A model generated the notes under the pieces. That model saw only the letters and a program-made list of their open reading frames with translations, was not told the DNA's origin and ran no database searches. Below, in pieces: positions 60,781-64,000 of a stretch of 64,000 bases of DNA. The position numbers were made by a program, and so were the translations under genes. Each line of letters starts with the position of its first letter. Position 1 is the stretch's first letter. The stretch comes from Vibrio coralliilyticus (GTDB taxonomy: Bacteria; Pseudomonadota; Gammaproteobacteria; Enterobacterales; Vibrionaceae). The stretch spans positions 1,798,001 to 1,862,000 of the forward strand of contig NZ_CP024627.1 in the NCBI RefSeq assembly GCF_024449095.1. The letters are read 5' to 3'.

Positions 60781-62520
60781 ATGTATACACTCCGCCCATA
60801 CCAAGCCGACTCGGTGAAAGCCGTTATCCACTATTTCCGCAAGCACTCCAGCCCAGCCGTCCTTGTGCTACCAACAGGAGCAGGAAAAAGTCTGGTTATT
60901 GCTGAACTCGCCAGATTGGCTAAAGGTCGAGTATTGGTCATGGCGCACGTCAAAGAGCTGGTGGAACAAAACCACGCTAAGTACGAGGGGTACGATCTCA
61001 AAGGGTCAATCTATTCTGCCGGTTTAGGCCGTAAAGAGACTGACCAACAAGTGGTGTTTGCATCAGTGCAGTCTGTGGTCAGAAACCTTGATGACTTCAA
61101 AAACCAATTCTCGCTACTGGTGATTGACGAGTGCCACCGCGTCCCTGATAACAAAAACACCAGCTACCAGAAAGTGATTTCTCACCTGCGTGAGCTGAAT
61201 CCAGGCATCAAAGTGCTCGGTTTAACTGCTACGCCTTATCGGCTTGGTATGGGTTGGATTTACCAATATCACACGCGCGGCCTGGTCAGAACAGAGGAAC
61301 CAAGGTTCTTTCGAGACTGCATTTTCGAGCTGCCTATTCGTTATTTGCTTGATGAAAAGTTCCTCACCCCTGCTCGCATGATGGACGCCCCCGTACTGAG
61401 CTATGACTTCTCACAGCTTAAACCAGCGACGACAGGCCGCTACAAAGAAGCGGAGCTGGACATGGTGATCGACAAAGCCAAGCGGGCGACCCCTCAGATT
61501 GTCGAGCAAATCATTCACCTCTCGAAAGACAAACAAGGCATCATGGTTTTCGCGGCAACGGTTAGACATGCTCAAGAAATCTATGGTTTGCTTCCTGAGG
61601 GCCAAACTGCTCTTGTGATTGGCGACACCCCAACACCTGAGCGCGACACCATCATCCAAGATTTTAAAGACCGTAAAATTAAGTACTTGGTGAATGTATC
61701 CGTATTGACCACAGGATTTGATGCTCCTCATGTCGACCTGATAGCAATTCTGCGCCCAACAGAGTCAATCAGCTTGTATCAACAAATCGTTGGACGAGGG
61801 CTGCGTCTTTCTCCGGGCAAAAAAGAGTGTCTGGTATTGGATTATGCAGGCAACAGCTACGATCTCTATCAGCCTGAAGTGGGCGATGCCAAACCTGACT
61901 CCGAGAGCGAAATCATTACCATCCCCTGCCCGGCTTGTGGCTTTAACAACAATTTCTGGGGAAAACTGGATAACAATGGCTTCTTAGTTGAACATTATGG
62001 CCGAAAATGTCAGGGCTTTTTCGAAGACGAAGAGACAGGTGAACGAGAACACTGTAACTATCGTTTCCGCGCCAAATACTGCGGGGAATGCGGCGCAGAC
62101 AATGACATTGCTGCGCGAATTTGTCACGAATGCGACGCCACCTTAGTCGATCCAGACAAGAAGCTTAAAGAGGCGTTAAATTTAAAAGACGCCTTAGTAT
62201 TCGAGTGCTTGTCGATGGATTTGAGTGTTCACAAGGATGATAAAGGCAAAAGTAGCCTCAAGGTTTCCTATGTGGGAGAAAACCAAGCTCAAGTGCATGA
62301 ATTCTGGTCTTTAACGACCAAGAAACAGAAGCAGACATTCAAAAATATGTTTGTTCGCCCTCACCTAGCGGACAAACATCGTCCTTTTGATGAGACTTCT
62401 CCGGCCAAAGTGGTCAATAATCAACATCGTTTCCGCCCACCCCAGTTTGTGATCGCGCGTAAAGCTGGCCGGTTTTGGAAAATGCGCGATAAAATCTTTG
62501 AGGATGAGCTGACCAACTAA
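60781..62520 (+). CDS. radD: RadD (YejH) DNA repair helicase
   Basis: This encodes 579 residues of the superfamily 2 helicases. Walker A is PTGAGKS (residues 31-37) and the DEAD-like box is IDECHR. Two RecA-like domains are followed by a C4 zinc-binding segment (CPACGFNNNFWGK, then CGECGADNDIAARICHEC). E. coli RadD is a DNA-repair ATPase. ATG 60781 is chosen since MYTLRPYQADSV is the family N-terminus; the TTG at 60760 lacks an RBS. Confidence 0.92.
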   Translation: MYTLRPYQADSVKAVIHYFRKHSSPAVLVLPTGAGKSLVIAELARLAKGRVLVMAHVKELVEQNHAKYEGYDLKGSIYSAGLGRKETDQQVVFASVQSVVRNLDDFKNQFSLLVIDECHRVPDNKNTSYQKVISHLRELNPGIKVLGLTATPYRLGMGWIYQYHTRGLVRTEEPRFFRDCIFELPIRYLLDEKFLTPARMMDAPVLSYDFSQLKPATTGRYKEAELDMVIDKAKRATPQIVEQIIHLSKDKQGIMVFAATVRHAQEIYGLLPEGQTALVIGDTPTPERDTIIQDFKDRKIKYLVNVSVLTTGFDAPHVDLIAILRPTESISLYQQIVGRGLRLSPGKKECLVLDYAGNSYDLYQPEVGDAKPDSESEIITIPCPACGFNNNFWGKLDNNGFLVEHYGRKCQGFFEDEETGEREHCNYRFRAKYCGECGADNDIAARICHECDATLVDPDKKLKEALNLKDALVFECLSMDLSVHKDDKGKSSLKVSYVGENQAQVHEFWSLTTKKQKQTFKNMFVRPHLADKHRPFDETSPAKVVNNQHRFRPPQFVIARKAGRFWKMRDKIFEDELTN

Positions 62521-62544
62521 GCGGCTCTGTCAATATTATTCACT

Positions 62545-62571
62545 TTGTATTCAGAAAAGATTTATTATACT
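62545..62571 (+). promoter_or_regulatory. Possible promoter of the PepSY gene
   Basis: TTGTAT (62545-62550) and TATACT (62566-62571) are separated by 15 bases, a slightly short spacer. It lies 30 bases before the PepSY ATG and after the radD stop. Confidence 0.3.
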
Positions 62572-62601
62572 CAGCCATAGAATTTCCGAGAAGGTAACAC
62601 T

Positions 62602-62994
62602 ATGTATCATAAGCAGTTAGTCTGCGCCCTTGCCGTCACATTTTGTGTTGTGCTTGCTTATCCCTCCTATGCGGACAAGCACCATGATGGGCACGCTCTC
62701 GTGCAAGATGTCCATAAAGCCGGGACAGAAATTGAATTCGAAGAAGATCAAGATGAAGTTTATGACGCTGTTCGTAAAGGTTATATTCGTCCCTTTTCCG
62801 ATCTTTATGCTGCAGTAGAACAAGACCTTCGCGGACGCATTATCAAAGTCGAACTTGAAGAAGATGATGACATCTGGATTTACGAACTAAAGTTAAATTA
62901 CAACAACAACATCATCAAAGTTGAGTACAACGCGAAAACGCTCGAGATGATGCTCATCAAAGGCCGCAATTTCAAACAAGCTCTTAAGAACTAA
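62602..62994 (+). CDS. PepSY domain periplasmic protein
   Basis: This encodes 130 residues with a signal peptide (about 1-24). The mature part has a single PepSY-type domain with strong acidic charge (FEEDQDEVYDAVRKGYI and VELEEDDDIWIYELKL). It is 12 bases before the response regulator, so it is cotranscribed with the two-component system and may modulate the sensor; this is inference. Confidence 0.82.
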   Translation: MYHKQLVCALAVTFCVVLAYPSYADKHHDGHALVQDVHKAGTEIEFEEDQDEVYDAVRKGYIRPFSDLYAAVEQDLRGRIIKVELEEDDDIWIYELKLNYNNNIIKVEYNAKTLEMMLIKGRNFKQALKN

Positions 62995-63006
62995 AAGAAG
63001 AACACC

Positions 63007-63666
63007 ATGAAAATACTTGTAGTGGAAGATGAACCTCGCCTTGGGGAACAAATCATAGAAGCCCTTGAACAGAACGGTTGGGTACCTGAACTGTCAGCAG
63101 ATGGCATTGATGCACTCTATCGTGCGACGTCCGAAGAATGGGATGCGATTGTACTTGACCTTGGCCTGCCAAAGCTTGATGGTTTGACCGTCCTAAAAGG
63201 TATTCGAGATGAAAACATCAACACACCCGTCATTATTCTGAGTGCGCGTGATACCCTAACTCAGCGCGTTGAAGGTCTTAATGCGGGAGCCGACGACTAC
63301 CAGACTAAGCCGTTCGAAATGGTTGAACTGATCGCTCGCATTCGCGCCCAGCTTCGCCGAGCCTCGGGTAATGCCTCACCGGTTATGCAAGTCGGCAACC
63401 TCAGCTTAGATACACGCTCATCTAAAGTCATGTGGCAAGGCCAAGCCGTTGATCTAACCGCACTCGAATACAAAGTTGTTGCTTACTTTATGCATAACCC
63501 TGAGAAGGTTATTTCTCGTACCGAGTTGGTAGAGCACATCTATAAACAAGACTTTGACCGCGATTCAAATACCATCGAAGTGTTTATTGGCCGCATTCGC
63601 AAAAAAATAGCCCCTAAAGTCATCAAAACAGTACGAGGACTGGGGTATCAGCTTAATGCCGAATAA
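63007..63666 (+). CDS. OmpR-family response regulator (QseB/PmrA type)
   Basis: This encodes 219 residues: receiver domain with Asp51 in VLDLGLPKLDG and acidic Glu7-Asp8, then a winged-helix DNA-binding domain (ALEYKVVAYFMHNPEKV ending at GLGYQLN). The closest group is QseB/PmrA. Its stop overlaps the kinase start. I considered the CarR/VprA name but the neighbours rsuA and radD do not support it. Confidence 0.9.
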   Translation: MKILVVEDEPRLGEQIIEALEQNGWVPELSADGIDALYRATSEEWDAIVLDLGLPKLDGLTVLKGIRDENINTPVIILSARDTLTQRVEGLNAGADDYQTKPFEMVELIARIRAQLRRASGNASPVMQVGNLSLDTRSSKVMWQGQAVDLTALEYKVVAYFMHNPEKVISRTELVEHIYKQDFDRDSNTIEVFIGRIRKKIAPKVIKTVRGLGYQLNAE

Positions 63667-64000
63667 AAAAACGCATTTACTCAAACGGCTCAGTCTAAAG
63701 AGCCGTCTAGTGCTGGCCGCTGTTGTCTGGCTAACAGCCATGATCATCGCGGCAGGTGTTACAGTACCTTCTCAAGTTTACGTCTACATGGAAGATGACG
63801 CTAAAATTCAGCTTGCTACTTACATGGATGAGATCGCGGCTACGATTGAGGCGGATGAGGAAGGCAATGTAACCATCACCACTCCTCTCTCGGACCCAAG
63901 GTTCAACCGCCCATACAGTGGACTTTACTGGTCCGCCAAAACAGATAAAGACTTACTGCGCTCTCGCTCCCTATGGGATAAAGTGCTAACCCCAAAAGGC
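63656..64000 (+). CDS. Sensor histidine kinase (3' truncated by window edge)
   Basis: ATG at 63656 begins inside the response regulator gene in another frame, with 115 codons visible. There is one TM helix (about 18-40, LVLAAVVWLTAMIIAAG) followed by a periplasmic segment that includes SDPRFNRPYSGLYW and RSRSLWD. These are typical of PhoQ-like sensors of the QseC/PmrB group. The kinase core is outside the window. Confidence 0.85.
   Translation, partial: MPNKKTHLLKRLSLKSRLVLAAVVWLTAMIIAAGVTVPSQVYVYMEDDAKIQLATYMDEIAATIEADEEGNVTITTPLSDPRFNRPYSGLYWSAKTDKDLLRSRSLWDKVLTPKG

Noticed and set aside
63007..64000. CarRS/VprAB polymyxin-resistance two-component system
   Set aside because: The protein type agrees, but the neighbours (rsuA, radD, PepSY gene) are not those I remember for carRS; a family-level call is safer.

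Overview
The window reads as a chromosomal segment of a marine gammaproteobacterium, almost certainly a Vibrio. The evidence is the complete norspermidine pathway (fused diaminobutyrate aminotransferase/decarboxylase, carboxynorspermidine dehydrogenase, nspC), a TtpC-type TonB2 cluster, the gyrA / ubiG-nrdA-nrdB-yfaE block, a 367-residue purC preceded by an SOS-controlled sulA, and an AttH-type ABC module. No species call is possible from the sequence alone. No rRNA, tRNA, transposase, integrase, attC site or CRISPR array was seen.

Layout. 1-1.3 kb: the end of an M20 peptidase and a secreted orphan. 1.5-8.7 kb: a leftward run of small accessory genes that includes seven distinct GNAT acetyltransferases, a nucleotidyltransferase, an FMN reductase-like protein and several DUF proteins, many with overlapping stops and starts. 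8.8-10.1 kb: yaiL-like and DUF2726 genes. 10.2-14.2 kb: a DcuS/CitA-type kinase and its regulator, followed by two periplasmic binding proteins with no transporter; a CRP-like site lies upstream and a small gene is divergent. 14.8-19.7 kb: the DUF3450-ttpC-exbB2-exbD2-tonB2-TPR operon. 19.9-21.6 kb: a metallo-beta-lactamase-fold hydrolase and an EamA transporter. 22.1-23.8 kb: sulA (LexA box) and purC (PurR-like box). 24-29.3 kb: a LysR regulator, the YjjW/YjjI glycyl-radical pair and an amino-acid-type chemoreceptor.

29.6-37.5 kb is the DNA and dNTP supply block: gyrA leftward, then ubiG, nrdA, nrdB and yfaE rightward, with a perfect DnaA box and two NrdR-like boxes before nrdA. 37.5-41.1 kb holds a small orphan gene, a CinA-like protein, a DUF3943 envelope protein and a GcvR-like ACT protein. 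41.1-46.5 kb is the norspermidine operon, preceded by a long untranslated region with many possible hairpins, three of them inside one closing helix. 47.2-50.4 kb: a TolC-like/OmpA-like pair and nhaA. 50.7-54.9 kb: an AttEFGH-like ABC module. 55-59.9 kb: a MATE pump, an SDR-like protein, a DUF2913 protein and a Bcr/CflA pump with a perfect 19-bp dyad upstream. 60-64 kb: rsuA, radD, and a PepSY gene followed by an OmpR-type regulator and the start of its kinase, which runs off the window.

Most of the window is core Vibrio genome. The parts least explained by known biology are the norspermidine leader, the RBS-masking hairpin before a binding-protein gene, the GNAT-rich run, the kinase plus two binding proteins without a permease, and the bcr upstream dyad. 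All functional calls come from reading motifs and recollection of gene families; no search or folding program was run.
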